A DNA stretch of 64,000 nucleotides from Lentzea aerocolonigenes (lineage in GTDB: Bacteria > Actinomycetota > Actinomycetes > Mycobacteriales > Pseudonocardiaceae): the NCBI RefSeq assembly GCF_000974445.1, contig NZ_BBOJ01000003.1, positions 186,001-250,000 on the forward strand, in the 5' to 3' direction. Positions 1 through 7,649 of the stretch are shown here, in pieces (the first letter of the stretch is position 1; each line of letters begins with the position of its first letter). Under the pieces are notes generated by a model. That model was given only the letters and a program-made list of their open reading frames with translations, had not been told where the DNA came from and did not search any database. The translations under genes and the position numbers were made by a program.

Positions 1-535
1 GCCCGAGTTCCACCGGACGCCCTTCGGAGTCGTACGCGGCCGGGTTCTCCGAGTAGAAGCCGCACGAGTAACAGCCCCCGGTCACGGGTGCGGGGACGCC
101 GACGTACAGCGTCCTGGGCGCGGAGACCTCGCCGTGCGCGGTGTCGGTGTTGACCCGGCTGACGACCGTGTAGACGCCGGGCTCGTCCGGAGTGAACACG
201 TACGCCCACAACGCCTGCGTGATGCCGGTTTCGCCGCCCAGCCCGACGGTGGCGGTCCGGTGTCCGGACCTCCAGGTCGTTCCGCCGTCCACCGACACCT
301 CGTACTCCCGCAGGTTGTCGGGCCCGGTCTGCTCGTAGCCACCGCCCGAGATCAGCACGGGTTCGCCGACCTCGATCCGCCCGCCGTTCGAGGGCGTGTA
401 GATGTGGGACTGCGGGAGCGGGGCCACCGCGTGGGCTGCACCGGAGACCAACAACAGCGCTGCCGCGGCGGCCGTCAAAACCTTGGGCCACACCGATCTG
501 ACGCGGGACGGGTCGAAAAAGTCCTGCCAGGCCAT
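1..535 (-). CDS. Secreted protein with Ig-like domain (C-terminus beyond window)
   Basis: The frame reads leftwards from ATG at 535 and is still open at base 1, so only the first 178 residues are seen. A basic N-terminus (MAWQDFFDPSRVRS) is followed by a hydrophobic stretch at about residues 20-36 ending in an Ala-rich signal peptidase-like site. After it comes a beta-rich domain with the segments HIYTPSNGG and YEVSVDGGTTWRSG and a CYSC pair near residue 160. The YEVSVDGGTTW pattern is usual in Ig-like domains of secreted actinobacterial proteins and in Mo-co dimerisation domains. I infer an exported, possibly surface protein, but cannot name its function. A cell-wall DUF4082-type protein is one possibility. 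Confidence 0.6.
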   Translation of the reverse strand, partial: MAWQDFFDPSRVRSVWPKVLTAAAAALLLVSGAAHAVAPLPQSHIYTPSNGGRIEVGEPVLISGGGYEQTGPDNLREYEVSVDGGTTWRSGHRTATVGLGGETGITQALWAYVFTPDEPGVYTVVSRVNTDTAHGEVSAPRTLYVGVPAPVTGGCYSCGFYSENPAAYDSEGRPVELG

Positions 536-653
536 GCTTTTCTCCTCGCGATCGCTTCGACACGGGAGGTCTCCCCCGAGGTTGATCGCGCGAAGTGACG
601 ACCTCGCTACACGGTGCGGCGACCGGCGCAGTGCTTGCCGCGCAGACGGACGG

Positions 654-1088
654 TCACCTGTCGCCGAGCGGCAGAACACGCGCCAGCACGGGCACCGCGG
701 CAGCGGCGACGACGGTGTGCATCACCATGAGCGCCAACGAGTTCACCACGGTGGCGCCTCCCGCGAGAATGCCCAGATCCGGGATCCACGAGAGCGCGAC
801 CACGACGGGCACGAGAATGCGCAGCACCCGCCGCGGAGATCGCGCGAAGCGGCGCACGAGGTACCAGCCGAGCGTGCCGAGCAGGATGCCGATCACGGTG
901 GCGGGCGCGTACTCCCCCAACGCCAGCCCCGTTCGTTCCACGCCGGCGGGGATGAAGTTCCCCGCGATCAGGGCGATCAGCGCGTTGACCGCGACCGAGA
1001 CCACCGCGGCGCCCAGGAGGCCGACCACGACCTCTCCGGCACCGGGCGCGAGAACGGAGGAGCGAGCGGGAAAGCTGCTGTCGGCCAT
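654..1088 (-). CDS. DUF6069-like four-helix membrane protein
   Basis: 144 residues starting at MADSSFPARSS. Four hydrophobic segments are visible, at about residues 18-45, 60-80, 90-112 and 115-138, with short loops and a conserved-looking VNALIALIAG stretch in helix 1. The size and pattern fit the actinobacterial DUF6069 family, which has no known biochemical role. It is divergent from a TetR-family gene at 1197. The shared spacer carries two matching palindromes, so it is probably the target repressed by that TetR protein. A longer in-frame start upstream would cross the operators and is rejected. Family assignment is from memory of the pattern and is moderate. Confidence 0.6.
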   Translation of the reverse strand: MADSSFPARSSVLAPGAGEVVVGLLGAAVVSVAVNALIALIAGNFIPAGVERTGLALGEYAPATVIGILLGTLGWYLVRRFARSPRRVLRILVPVVVALSWIPDLGILAGGATVVNSLALMVMHTVVAAAAVPVLARVLPLGDR

Positions 1089-1112
1089 GGGCCTTGTCCT
1101 TAGGTAGGCTGT

Positions 1113-1134
1113 TTTGCAAGCGGTCACTTGCAAA
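1113..1134. promoter_or_regulatory. TetR-type operator 1
   Basis: Inverted repeat with perfect 8-bp arms TTTGCAAG and CTTGCAAA around a 6-bp centre (CGGTCA), 25 bp upstream of the DUF6069 start at 1088. Its half-site GCAAG is the same as in the second palindrome at 1159-1178, so both are probably bound by the TetR protein encoded at 1197. Confidence 0.7.
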
Positions 1135-1158
1135 CAAGGTAGCCATGCGCTCCCACCA

Positions 1159-1178
1159 ATGCAAGTGTCCACTTGCAT
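1159..1178. promoter_or_regulatory. TetR-type operator 2
   Basis: Palindrome with perfect 9-bp arms ATGCAAGTG and CACTTGCAT and a 2-bp centre, ending 18 bp before the GTG start of the TetR gene. Together with the related site at 1113-1134 it should autoregulate tetR and control the divergent DUF6069 gene. Confidence 0.75.
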
Positions 1179-1196
1179 GCTGATCGAGGAGGGTGA

Positions 1197-1760
1197 GTGG
1201 CCGGCAGAGTGCCCGACAAGGCGGTGTTCGACGCGGTCCTGGAGGTGATCGCCGAACAGGGGTACGAACGCGCGACCACGCGCGCGATCGCCGATGCCGC
1301 GGGGATCAACGAGGCGACGCTGTTCCGCCGGTTCACCTCGAAGGAGAACCTGCTGCGCCAGGCCGTGCGCGGCAGCTTCGCGGAGTTCGCGCTGGACCTC
1401 GGCGCACCGGGCGACGACGTGGCGGCCGACCTGCTCACGATCGTGCGCTACTACCTGCGGCTCTACGAGACCCGTGGCGGCGTGGTGCTCACCCTCATGC
1501 GGGAGGCGAAGTTCAGCCCGGAGGTGGCGGCGGTGCTCACCGAACCGGAGAAGCTGCTGGAGAGGGTGGACGAGGTCATCCTGCACCACCAGCGCCGGGG
1601 AGCCCTCGTCGCGGAACCGCCGCGGCACACGTTCTTCGCACTCGTCGGTCCGGTGATGATGCGGGCCATCGCCCGGAGGGTCGACCAGCGGGCCACCCAG
1701 GCGCCCGCCGACCCCGAGGCCGTCGTGCGGCGGTTCCTCGACGGGCACCGGCCGGAGTAG
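1197..1760 (+). CDS. TetR/AcrR family transcriptional regulator
   Basis: 187 residues from GTG, preceded by a strong GAGGAGG. The N-terminal helix-turn-helix is clear at about residues 8-55 (FDAVLEVIAEQGYERATTRA, then IADAAGINEATLFRRFTSKE). The remainder, an alpha-helical ligand-binding part, cannot be matched to a known inducer. The gene is transcribed away from the DUF6069 gene, and the two operators between them make it a local autorepressor. It is followed after 17 bp by the MmcQ/YjbR gene with its own GAGGAGG, so the two are probably co-transcribed. Confidence 0.9.
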   Translation: MAGRVPDKAVFDAVLEVIAEQGYERATTRAIADAAGINEATLFRRFTSKENLLRQAVRGSFAEFALDLGAPGDDVAADLLTIVRYYLRLYETRGGVVLTLMREAKFSPEVAAVLTEPEKLLERVDEVILHHQRRGALVAEPPRHTFFALVGPVMMRAIARRVDQRATQAPADPEAVVRRFLDGHRPE

Positions 1761-1777
1761 ATCGAGGAGGGGGACAC

Positions 1778-2194
1778 GTGGCTGACTATGCGGAAGTCTC
1801 GGACGAGGTCGTGGAGCGCATGCGGGCGGTGTGCGCGGCACTGCCGGAGGTGGTCGAGGAGCGGGCCTGGCGCGGCATCCGCTGGCGGGTCGGACAGCGG
1901 GCGTTCGCGCACGTGCTGGAGATCGAGGCCGGCCGGCCTCCGTCCTACGCGGAGGCCTCCGGCATGTCGGACGGCAGCGTGCTGACGTTCCGGTCGGAGG
2001 GTCCGGAGCTGAGCGCGTTGAGCAACGCGCCGCTGCCGTTCTTCAAGCCGCGGTGGGCGGCGAACGTCGTCGGGCTGGTGCTCGACGACGACACCGACTG
2101 GGGCGAGGTCGGGGAACTGCTCGTGGAGAGCTACCTGACGGCGGCTCCCCGGCGGCTCAAGGTTCTGGTGACAGGTCCGCAGAACCTCCGCTGA
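1778..2194 (+). CDS. MmcQ/YjbR family protein
   Basis: 138 residues from GTG (VADYAEVSDEVVERMRAVC) behind GAGGAGGGGG. The order of segments, a leading helix with LPEVVEE, a strand pair around WRGIRWRVGQRAFAHVLEI, then FFKPRWAANVVGLVLDDDTD and a final helix, fits the small CyaY-like MmcQ/YjbR fold. Members are often described as DNA-binding, but no biochemical role is settled. It lies 17 bp behind the TetR gene and is probably in the same transcript. The internal Met near residue 15 would cut off the first helix, so GTG 1778 is preferred. Confidence 0.8.
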   Translation: MADYAEVSDEVVERMRAVCAALPEVVEERAWRGIRWRVGQRAFAHVLEIEAGRPPSYAEASGMSDGSVLTFRSEGPELSALSNAPLPFFKPRWAANVVGLVLDDDTDWGEVGELLVESYLTAAPRRLKVLVTGPQNLR

Positions 2195-2279
2195 GCAGCA
2201 GGTTTCGCGCAACCTGAACACTTTTGCCGCGCGTTGGCAAAGACGGGGTGCAAGGGCGAAGCGAAACCCGAGGAGCTTC

Positions 2280-2834
2280 ATGTCGTCAGACGCGGAACTG
2301 ATCGGAAGATCGCTGCGCGGAGACACCGATGCGTTCGTGGAAGTGATCAGTCGTCACGAGACGGCGATCGGCAACTACCTCGCGCGCAGAGTGGGCCGTC
2401 AGGCCGCCGAGGACGTGCTCGGCGACGTGTGGGTGGCGGCCTACGAGTCCCGGGCCACCTACGACCGCTCGTATCCCGAGGCCAGGCCTTGGCTCTACGG
2501 AGTCGCGCTGAACAGGTTGCGGCGGTACTGGCGGTCCGAACCGGCCGAGGAGCCGGCACCGGACCTCGCCGGGGTGGCGAGCGACTGGGACCCCTGGCCT
2601 GCGGTGGACGCCCGCGTGGACACGCAGGCGTTGCTGCGCAGGGCTCTGGCCCGGCTCAAACCCGAGGAGCGGGAGGTTCTGGGCCTGGTGGCCTGGGAGG
2701 ACCTGACCGTCGCGGAGGCCGGGCGGGTGCTCGACATTCCCGCCGGCACGGCTCGCCGTCTGTTGCACCAGGCGCGCAAGGCGTTGCGAGAGGCCCCGGA
2801 AGTGGCCGCGCTGCTGCAAGTCCCGACGACGTGA
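2280..2834 (+). CDS. ECF-type RNA polymerase sigma factor
   Basis: 184 residues. Sigma region 2 is at about residues 12-78 (DAFVEVISRHETAIGNYLAR and the region-2.4-like YPEARPWLYGVALNRLRR). Region 4 is at about 118-172 (LARLKPEEREVLGLVAWEDL, then TVAEAGRVLDIPAGTARRLL). This class usually drives extracytoplasmic stress regulons. The gene directly downstream encodes a membrane-anchored CU044_5270-type protein, the customary partner of such factors. A GCAACCT element at 2209-2215 in the 85-bp leader could be a -35 for self-transcription, but this is weak evidence. RBS is GAGGAG before ATG. Confidence 0.9.
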   Translation: MSSDAELIGRSLRGDTDAFVEVISRHETAIGNYLARRVGRQAAEDVLGDVWVAAYESRATYDRSYPEARPWLYGVALNRLRRYWRSEPAEEPAPDLAGVASDWDPWPAVDARVDTQALLRRALARLKPEEREVLGLVAWEDLTVAEAGRVLDIPAGTARRLLHQARKALREAPEVAALLQVPTT

Positions 2835-2845
2835 GAAGACGACTC

Positions 2846-3910
2846 ATGGATGAAATGGACCTGATGAAGAAGCTGAGTGATGTACCGTCCCCGAGTCCTG
2901 AGGCCTACAACCGCGCCCGCACGGCGCTGCAGACGGCGATGGCGGAACCCGCGGAACCAGTGGGCACGGTCGTGCGGCCGAAGCGCTGGTTTTCGTGGCC
3001 CAGGGCAACTGTTGCCGCCGTGGGGGTGGCGGCCGTCGCCGCGGCCGTGGTGATGGCCACGACGGGCGGCAGCGTCCCGACCGGCCCCGCCACCCAAGCG
3101 GCTCCCCCGGTGGCCCCGCCGGTGGTCGAGTCACCGCTCGTGAAACTGGCGTCCGAGGTCAAGGCCGCCGCCACGGTGCAGGGTGACTCGTCGCTGGTCA
3201 TCGGCACGAAGATGCCCGCGGACCTGCCGTCGTACACCTTCTACAGCGTCTACACCGACAAGGGCCAGATCTTCGGCGGAGACTCGACGAAGACCTTGGC
3301 GGCCTCGGCGAGCAAGAACGACGACCAGGCCACGCCGTACCACGCGAAGTTGATGGCGGCGGCCCGCGAAGCCGCGAACGGCGACCTCGAGAAGGCCAGG
3401 ATCGCGATGATCACCGCGGCCCACAACGTCACGGGCCTCGGCCTGAGCCCCGCCGAGGCGGACAAGGCCTGGGCAGACGCGCAGGCGAAGATCGCGGAGG
3501 ACTTCCGCAAGATCGGCAAGCCTGCTCCCCCGGCCAGGCCGCGTCCGGAGGGCAAGGAACTGGAGAACTTCCGCAACAACCACCTGTGGAGCAACGCCAC
3601 TTCCGCGCTGTTCCTGGGTGCCGCCAACGCGGACATCCGCGCCGGTGTGCTGAAGCTGATCTCGACCATCCCGGACACGAAGGTCGGCACGACCGAGATC
3701 GACGGCCAGCGCGCGCTGACCATCTCGACGGGCCCCGACATCCAGGGCGGCGACGCCTCGGTGGTGCTCACCATCAACGCCGACAACGGCCTTCCCATCC
3801 TCCAGGAGATCTTCCCTGCGCCGAACTCACCCACGCCGTCGAAGCCCGCGAAGGTGACCTACAAGTCGTCCCGCGTGAACCTCGCCGACGTGGTGGCGGG
3901 CAAGATCTGA
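2846..3910 (+). CDS. CU044_5270 family membrane protein, putative sigma partner
   Basis: 354 residues starting 11 bp after the sigma factor stop (MDEMDLMKKLSDVPSPSP). A short cytoplasmic head of about 50 residues, one transmembrane helix at about 55-75 (ATVAAVGVAAVAAAVVMATT), a Pro/Ala-rich linker, then a large extracytoplasmic domain to the C-terminus. This is the architecture of CU044_5270-type proteins that sit beside ECF sigma factors in actinobacteria. The head is short and lacks the HXXXCXXC zinc motif of ZAS anti-sigma factors, so an anti-sigma role is possible but not shown. A strong hairpin follows the stop. Confidence 0.75.
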   Translation: MDEMDLMKKLSDVPSPSPEAYNRARTALQTAMAEPAEPVGTVVRPKRWFSWPRATVAAVGVAAVAAAVVMATTGGSVPTGPATQAAPPVAPPVVESPLVKLASEVKAAATVQGDSSLVIGTKMPADLPSYTFYSVYTDKGQIFGGDSTKTLAASASKNDDQATPYHAKLMAAAREAANGDLEKARIAMITAAHNVTGLGLSPAEADKAWADAQAKIAEDFRKIGKPAPPARPRPEGKELENFRNNHLWSNATSALFLGAANADIRAGVLKLISTIPDTKVGTTEIDGQRALTISTGPDIQGGDASVVLTINADNGLPILQEIFPAPNSPTPSKPAKVTYKSSRVNLADVVAGKI

Positions 3911-3920
3911 GCTCACACCA

Positions 3921-3950
3921 CTGGGCCGGCCGGGCGACCGGCCGGCCCAG
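3921..3950. terminator. Bidirectional hairpin terminator
   Basis: Perfect 13-bp stem CTGGGCCGGCCGG / CCGGCCGGCCCAG with a GCGA loop, between the convergent CU044_5270 gene (ends 3910) and the GH127 gene (ends 3959). There is no T tract, as is common in actinomycetes. Confidence 0.85.
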
Positions 3951-3958
3951 CCGCATGA

Positions 3959-6694
3959 TCAGACGAAGCGCCAGAGGTGGTCGTTGGTGCCGTTGTCGTC
4001 CCAGATCACCGCCTGCGCGCCGCGGGAGGTGGAGGCACCGTTGATGCCGAGGACCCGGCCACCGTTGGCGCACTGGATGCGGAAGTACCCGCCCGAGCCG
4101 TAGCGCAGGCGCCACTTGTGGTCGGCCGCGCCGTTGTCAGCCCACTGCTGGACGCGGGCGCCGTTGCCGGTCGCCCCGTTCTCGACGCCGAGGACCTTGC
4201 CGCTGTTGCTGTTGCGCAGCCGGAAGTAGCCGTCGGGGTCGAGGAGGGCGGTCCACAGGTGGTCGGCGGTGCCGTTGTCGTCCCACTGGATCACCAGACC
4301 ACCGTCCGAAGTGGACATGTTCAGCACGCCGAGGAGCAGGCCGCTGCCCAGGTTCTGGATGCGCCGGGCGCCGGTCGGCACGAACCGCCAGTTGTTGTCC
4401 GCGCTGCCGTTGTCCGGGTCCTGGACGGCCTGCGCGCCCTGCGCGGTGGAACCGTTGAGGATGCCCAGCACCTTGGAGCTGTTGGCGTTGCGGAGCTTGT
4501 GCGTGCCGTCGCCGTTGTCGACGATCGTCCAGAGGTGGTCGGCGGTACCGTTGTCGGCCCATTGCAGCACGGTGGCGTTGTCCGCTGTGGACATCTTGTC
4601 CACGCCCAGAACCTTGTTGCTGTTGAGGTTGCGCAGCCGGACCGAGGTGCCGTCGGGCACAAGCTGCCAGTTGTGGTCGGCGGTGCCGTTGTCACCCCAC
4701 TGCAACGCCAGTCCGCCGTCCGCGGTGGACATGTTCTGGATGCCGAGCACCAGGCCGCTCGACGCGTTGAACAACCGGTAGCCCGCATTCGTGCTGCTCC
4801 CGGTGTTCCAGTAGACGGTGTAGTTGAACCCGTGAGCGTCGTAGAACGGGCCGAGGTTCACGTTCGCCCCGTCGGCGGAAGCGGTGAACGCCAGCGCCGA
4901 CGAGCTCGTGCGGGTGATGGAGGCCGGGTTGAGGGACGGCAGCGTGCTGAAGACCGTGTCGCCGTAGTTGCCGGACAGCACCACCGGGCCGTAGGTGATC
5001 GCGGCGACGTCGGCGTTGTCGTTGGAGGGCTGCAGGACCACGCGCATCGGCAGCCGCACGGTCACGACGTCACCCGAGGTCCACGACCGGGTCAGGCTCG
5101 CATACGTGCCCGGCGTGGCCGTGATGTTCTGCACGACGCCGTTGACGCTGACGGTCGCGCCGCTGGTCCACGCGGGGATGCGCAACCTCATGGTCCACGA
5201 CCCGCCCGCGTCGCCCGTCACCGTCAGCGTGGTGGTGTCGCTGACCGGGAAGCTCGTGGTCTGGGTGACGGTGATGTTCCGCGCGGACCACGTGAGCACG
5301 GACGGCGTGTAGAGGTTCACCGTCAGCGTGGTGCCGCTGTGGAAGTAGACGGCGTCGGCCAGCCGCGTGTTGACCTCCAGCGCGGTGCCCTGGCAGCACC
5401 AGAAGGTCCCGTAGTCGGTGCTGAAGTTGCCGCCACCCACAGCGGGACCGACCACGCCCCTGCGGCCGCCGGGGTTGAGCGCCGTGAAGTAGCAGACGTG
5501 ACCGTGGGTGCTGCCGGGATCCTGTTGCCCCAGCAGGTGGTTGAGCAACGCCTTCTCGTAGAAGTCGAAGTACGACGCCTTGTCCGGGTCGAGCAGCCAC
5601 AGTTCCTTGGTCAGCTTGAGCATTTTGTAGCTGTTGCACGCCTCGCACGCGTCGGCCCTGAGGTAGGAGGCGATGGCGTTCGGGGCGCGGAAGTGCTCGG
5701 CCTGGCTGTTGCCGCCGATCGCGTAGGTGTGCGCGCCGACCGTGATGTCCCACGCGTTGCGGGCGATGTCGCGGTACCGGGTGGTGCCGGTGGCCTTGTA
5801 CTCGCGGGCCGCGCCGATCCACTTGGGCACCTGCGTGTTGGCGTGCAGGCCGTTCAACCGGTCCTGGTTGGCGGCCAACGGGTCGAACACGACGGCGTGG
5901 TCGAACCGTTGCGCCGTGGTCAGCCACCGCGAGTCGCCCGTCTGCTGGTACAGGTCGGCGAGAACGGCGTTCATGCCGCCGAACTCCGTCTGCAGCGCGG
6001 CCTGCATCTGGGCGGTGGTCAGCCTTGCGGTGCGCCAGTCCACCCAGCCCGCGAACCGCAGCAACACGTCACGAGCCTCGGTGTTGCCGATGTAGCGCCA
6101 CACGTCCAGCAGGCCGGCCAGGGTCTTGTGCAGCGTGTAGTACGGCACCCCCTTGGGCCTGCCGGACTCCAGCAGGTCGAAGTCGGACTCCGGGAGCCCG
6201 GACAGGTAGCCGGTGTTGAAGCCCGCGGCGGCGTTGTTGGCCTGACACTTGGCCAACTCCGCCACCATCAGGTTGGCCTTGTCCCGGCACGTGGTGTCAC
6301 CGAGCACGGCCCAGGCGTTCGCCCAGGCACTGAGGAAGTGCCCCTGGCTGTGGGTGCGGAAGTCGAAGTTCGGGGCCTCCCAGCCACCGCACGCCGTGGC
6401 GCCGTTGGTCGACAACCCGTGGTTGGCGCGGAAGCTGTAGAGCAACCGGTCGACGTCGATGAACTTCAGGTACGACAACGTCCGGTTCTGGTTGTCCATC
6501 CAGCGGCTCGACGTCAGGCGGACCTGGCCGAGGTCGAACGCGAACGCCGACGCGCCGATGTCGTCGCGGACCGGCGGCACCACCGCGGCCCCCGCGACCG
6601 GAGTCAGCGAAGGGACCAGGGCCGGCACGGCCGAGGCGAGAGCGGCAACACCCGCGGCCTGCAACAACCGGCGACGGTTCAGGGAGGATGACAT
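3959..6694 (-). CDS. GH127/GH146-type beta-L-arabinofuranosidase with two ricin-B modules
   Basis: 911 residues with a Tat signal (NRRRLLQAAG). Residues about 45-625 are a DUF1680 (alpha/alpha)6 glycosidase. The Cys-Glu zinc site of this clan is visible as E351-A-C353 and C433-C434 (WCCQGT), and E333 in the GGNSQAEHF stretch sits where the acid/base is expected. In characterised relatives a cysteine is the nucleophile and releases beta-linked L-arabinofuranose. The ACNSYKMLKLT run resembles GH146-like members more than HypBA1. The last ~280 residues hold six QxW-type repeats (for example QWGDNGTADHNW), i.e. two ricin-B/CBM13 trefoils. The upstream spacer carries LacI-type operators shared with the divergent GH43 gene. 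Confidence 0.88.
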   Translation of the reverse strand: MSSSLNRRRLLQAAGVAALASAVPALVPSLTPVAGAAVVPPVRDDIGASAFAFDLGQVRLTSSRWMDNQNRTLSYLKFIDVDRLLYSFRANHGLSTNGATACGGWEAPNFDFRTHSQGHFLSAWANAWAVLGDTTCRDKANLMVAELAKCQANNAAAGFNTGYLSGLPESDFDLLESGRPKGVPYYTLHKTLAGLLDVWRYIGNTEARDVLLRFAGWVDWRTARLTTAQMQAALQTEFGGMNAVLADLYQQTGDSRWLTTAQRFDHAVVFDPLAANQDRLNGLHANTQVPKWIGAAREYKATGTTRYRDIARNAWDITVGAHTYAIGGNSQAEHFRAPNAIASYLRADACEACNSYKMLKLTKELWLLDPDKASYFDFYEKALLNHLLGQQDPGSTHGHVCYFTALNPGGRRGVVGPAVGGGNFSTDYGTFWCCQGTALEVNTRLADAVYFHSGTTLTVNLYTPSVLTWSARNITVTQTTSFPVSDTTTLTVTGDAGGSWTMRLRIPAWTSGATVSVNGVVQNITATPGTYASLTRSWTSGDVVTVRLPMRVVLQPSNDNADVAAITYGPVVLSGNYGDTVFSTLPSLNPASITRTSSSALAFTASADGANVNLGPFYDAHGFNYTVYWNTGSSTNAGYRLFNASSGLVLGIQNMSTADGGLALQWGDNGTADHNWQLVPDGTSVRLRNLNSNKVLGVDKMSTADNATVLQWADNGTADHLWTIVDNGDGTHKLRNANSSKVLGILNGSTAQGAQAVQDPDNGSADNNWRFVPTGARRIQNLGSGLLLGVLNMSTSDGGLVIQWDDNGTADHLWTALLDPDGYFRLRNSNSGKVLGVENGATGNGARVQQWADNGAADHKWRLRYGSGGYFRIQCANGGRVLGINGASTSRGAQAVIWDDNGTNDHLWRFV

Positions 6695-7010
6695 GGTGCT
6701 CCTGGATCGACTGCCGCCGCTGCGGAAACAGCCGCGGGCACACCTCTGGGCTCGTCAACGTGAACTGATCGGCAACGGACAACCGTTCGATCAGGGTGCG
6801 GCAGGCCGGCGCCCGAACCCCGTTCCCGGGTCGAGGGCACGCGTCAGTCAGCGTCGGAGGACCGACGCCGACCCCTGGGGATGTCAGCGATGAGCAGCTG
6901 CTCTCACCCGGGCAGTGGCCTGGCGGCCGGTCTGGTGCGCAGCGCGGCAGGGCATCGCATTCTCGACAACCTCTCCGTCGGGGTCGCACCAGTTCTCGCC
7001 ACCGGTCGAC

Positions 7011-7032
7011 GGAATGTTATCGCTAACATTCC
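7011..7032. promoter_or_regulatory. LacI-type operator (arabinan set, site 1)
   Basis: Perfect 9-bp arms GGAATGTTA and TAACATTCC around TCGC. It has the layout of a LacI-family operator with a central CG and lies about 317 bp upstream of the GH127 start at 6694. It belongs to a set of eight related sites in this window. Confidence 0.7.
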
Positions 7033-7142
7033 AACATCTGCGGCAGACCGATGCCCGATCCGGTGTGGCGTATAGGTAACCTCCGCGCTGACGCCGTGTC
7101 AACACTCCGGCGCCAAGAAATGTCTCCTGAAACGTGTTAATC

Positions 7143-7158
7143 CTGTTAGCGCTAACAG
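7143..7158. promoter_or_regulatory. LacI-type operator (arabinan set, site 2)
   Basis: Perfect 16-bp palindrome CTGTTAGCGCTAACAG, the best match to the common core TGTTAGCGCTAACA seen in the divergent GH127/GH43 control region. Confidence 0.75.
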
Positions 7159-7343
7159 AAGCCAGTCGACGGACCTCTGCTGAAGGCCGCCGGCGAACAG
7201 CGGAGCACCTTGACGTTCTCCACCAACTTCGCCATCGCGACCATTCGGGCGAACGCCAATCGAGACGGCCGACAAGCCCGCACACGTCAGCACGACCATT
7301 GACGTGAAAGTTGCCGTCGTGCTTTCATCTAGCTCGGTTCGAG

Positions 7344-7361
7344 AATGTTAGCGCTCACATT
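7344..7361. promoter_or_regulatory. LacI-type operator (arabinan set, site 3)
   Basis: AATGTTAGCGCTCACATT, an 18-bp palindrome with a single mismatched pair (A to C in the right arm). It lies about 290 bp upstream of the GH43 gene at 7650. Confidence 0.7.
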
Positions 7362-7579
7362 GCTAACCGCCCTCGTGGGACCCGTCCGTGGCGGGGCCCG
7401 CCATCACCCGTGCCCCCGACACTCCACCGACCAAGGCTGCTGCTGCAAAGACGCAGGGAGTTAGCAGGTATGGCATCAGCGAGTGGCATCGCCACCGGAC
7501 CTCAGCTCGTGAAGTCGACCGAGCCGGTCCGGCACGCCGAACCCTCACCGCGCAGACGTCACCCCTGCGTCGACCAGGG

Positions 7580-7595
7580 ATGTTAGCGCTCACTT
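7580..7595. promoter_or_regulatory. LacI-type operator (arabinan set, site 4)
   Basis: ATGTTAGCGCTCACTT, 54 bp before the ATG of the GH43-CBM42 gene, where a repressor would block promoter clearance. It has the same left arm as the site at 7344. Confidence 0.7.
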
Positions 7596-7649
7596 GTGGC
7601 GTCCCCGCACACCCTTCATCGCCCCGCTCAACGAAGATCGGAGCACATC

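Larger units (their letters stand above)
6695..7649. other. Divergent control region of the GH127 and GH43 genes
   Basis: 955 bp without a convincing gene. Its notable content is four LacI-type palindromes, listed separately, spread at 7011-7032, 7143-7158, 7344-7361 and 7580-7595. The first two are nearer the GH127 start and the last two nearer the 7650 gene. The open frames here have no credible start, codon pattern or family match. No terminator is needed, as both flanking genes point outwards. Confidence 0.6.

Noticed and set aside
2209..2250. Possible self-regulated ECF promoter before the sigma factor (GCAACCT at 2209)
   Set aside because: Only a -35-like word is visible and no confident -10 at a fixed distance, so it is mentioned in the gene entry but not listed as a site.
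3977..6691. Very long open frame on the plus strand opposite the GH127 gene, with similar ones opposite the GH29, GH43 and LAL genes
   Set aside because: Arg/Gly/Val/Ala-rich antisense translation typical of high-GC DNA. No domain, start signal or export signal, while the other strand encodes clear families.
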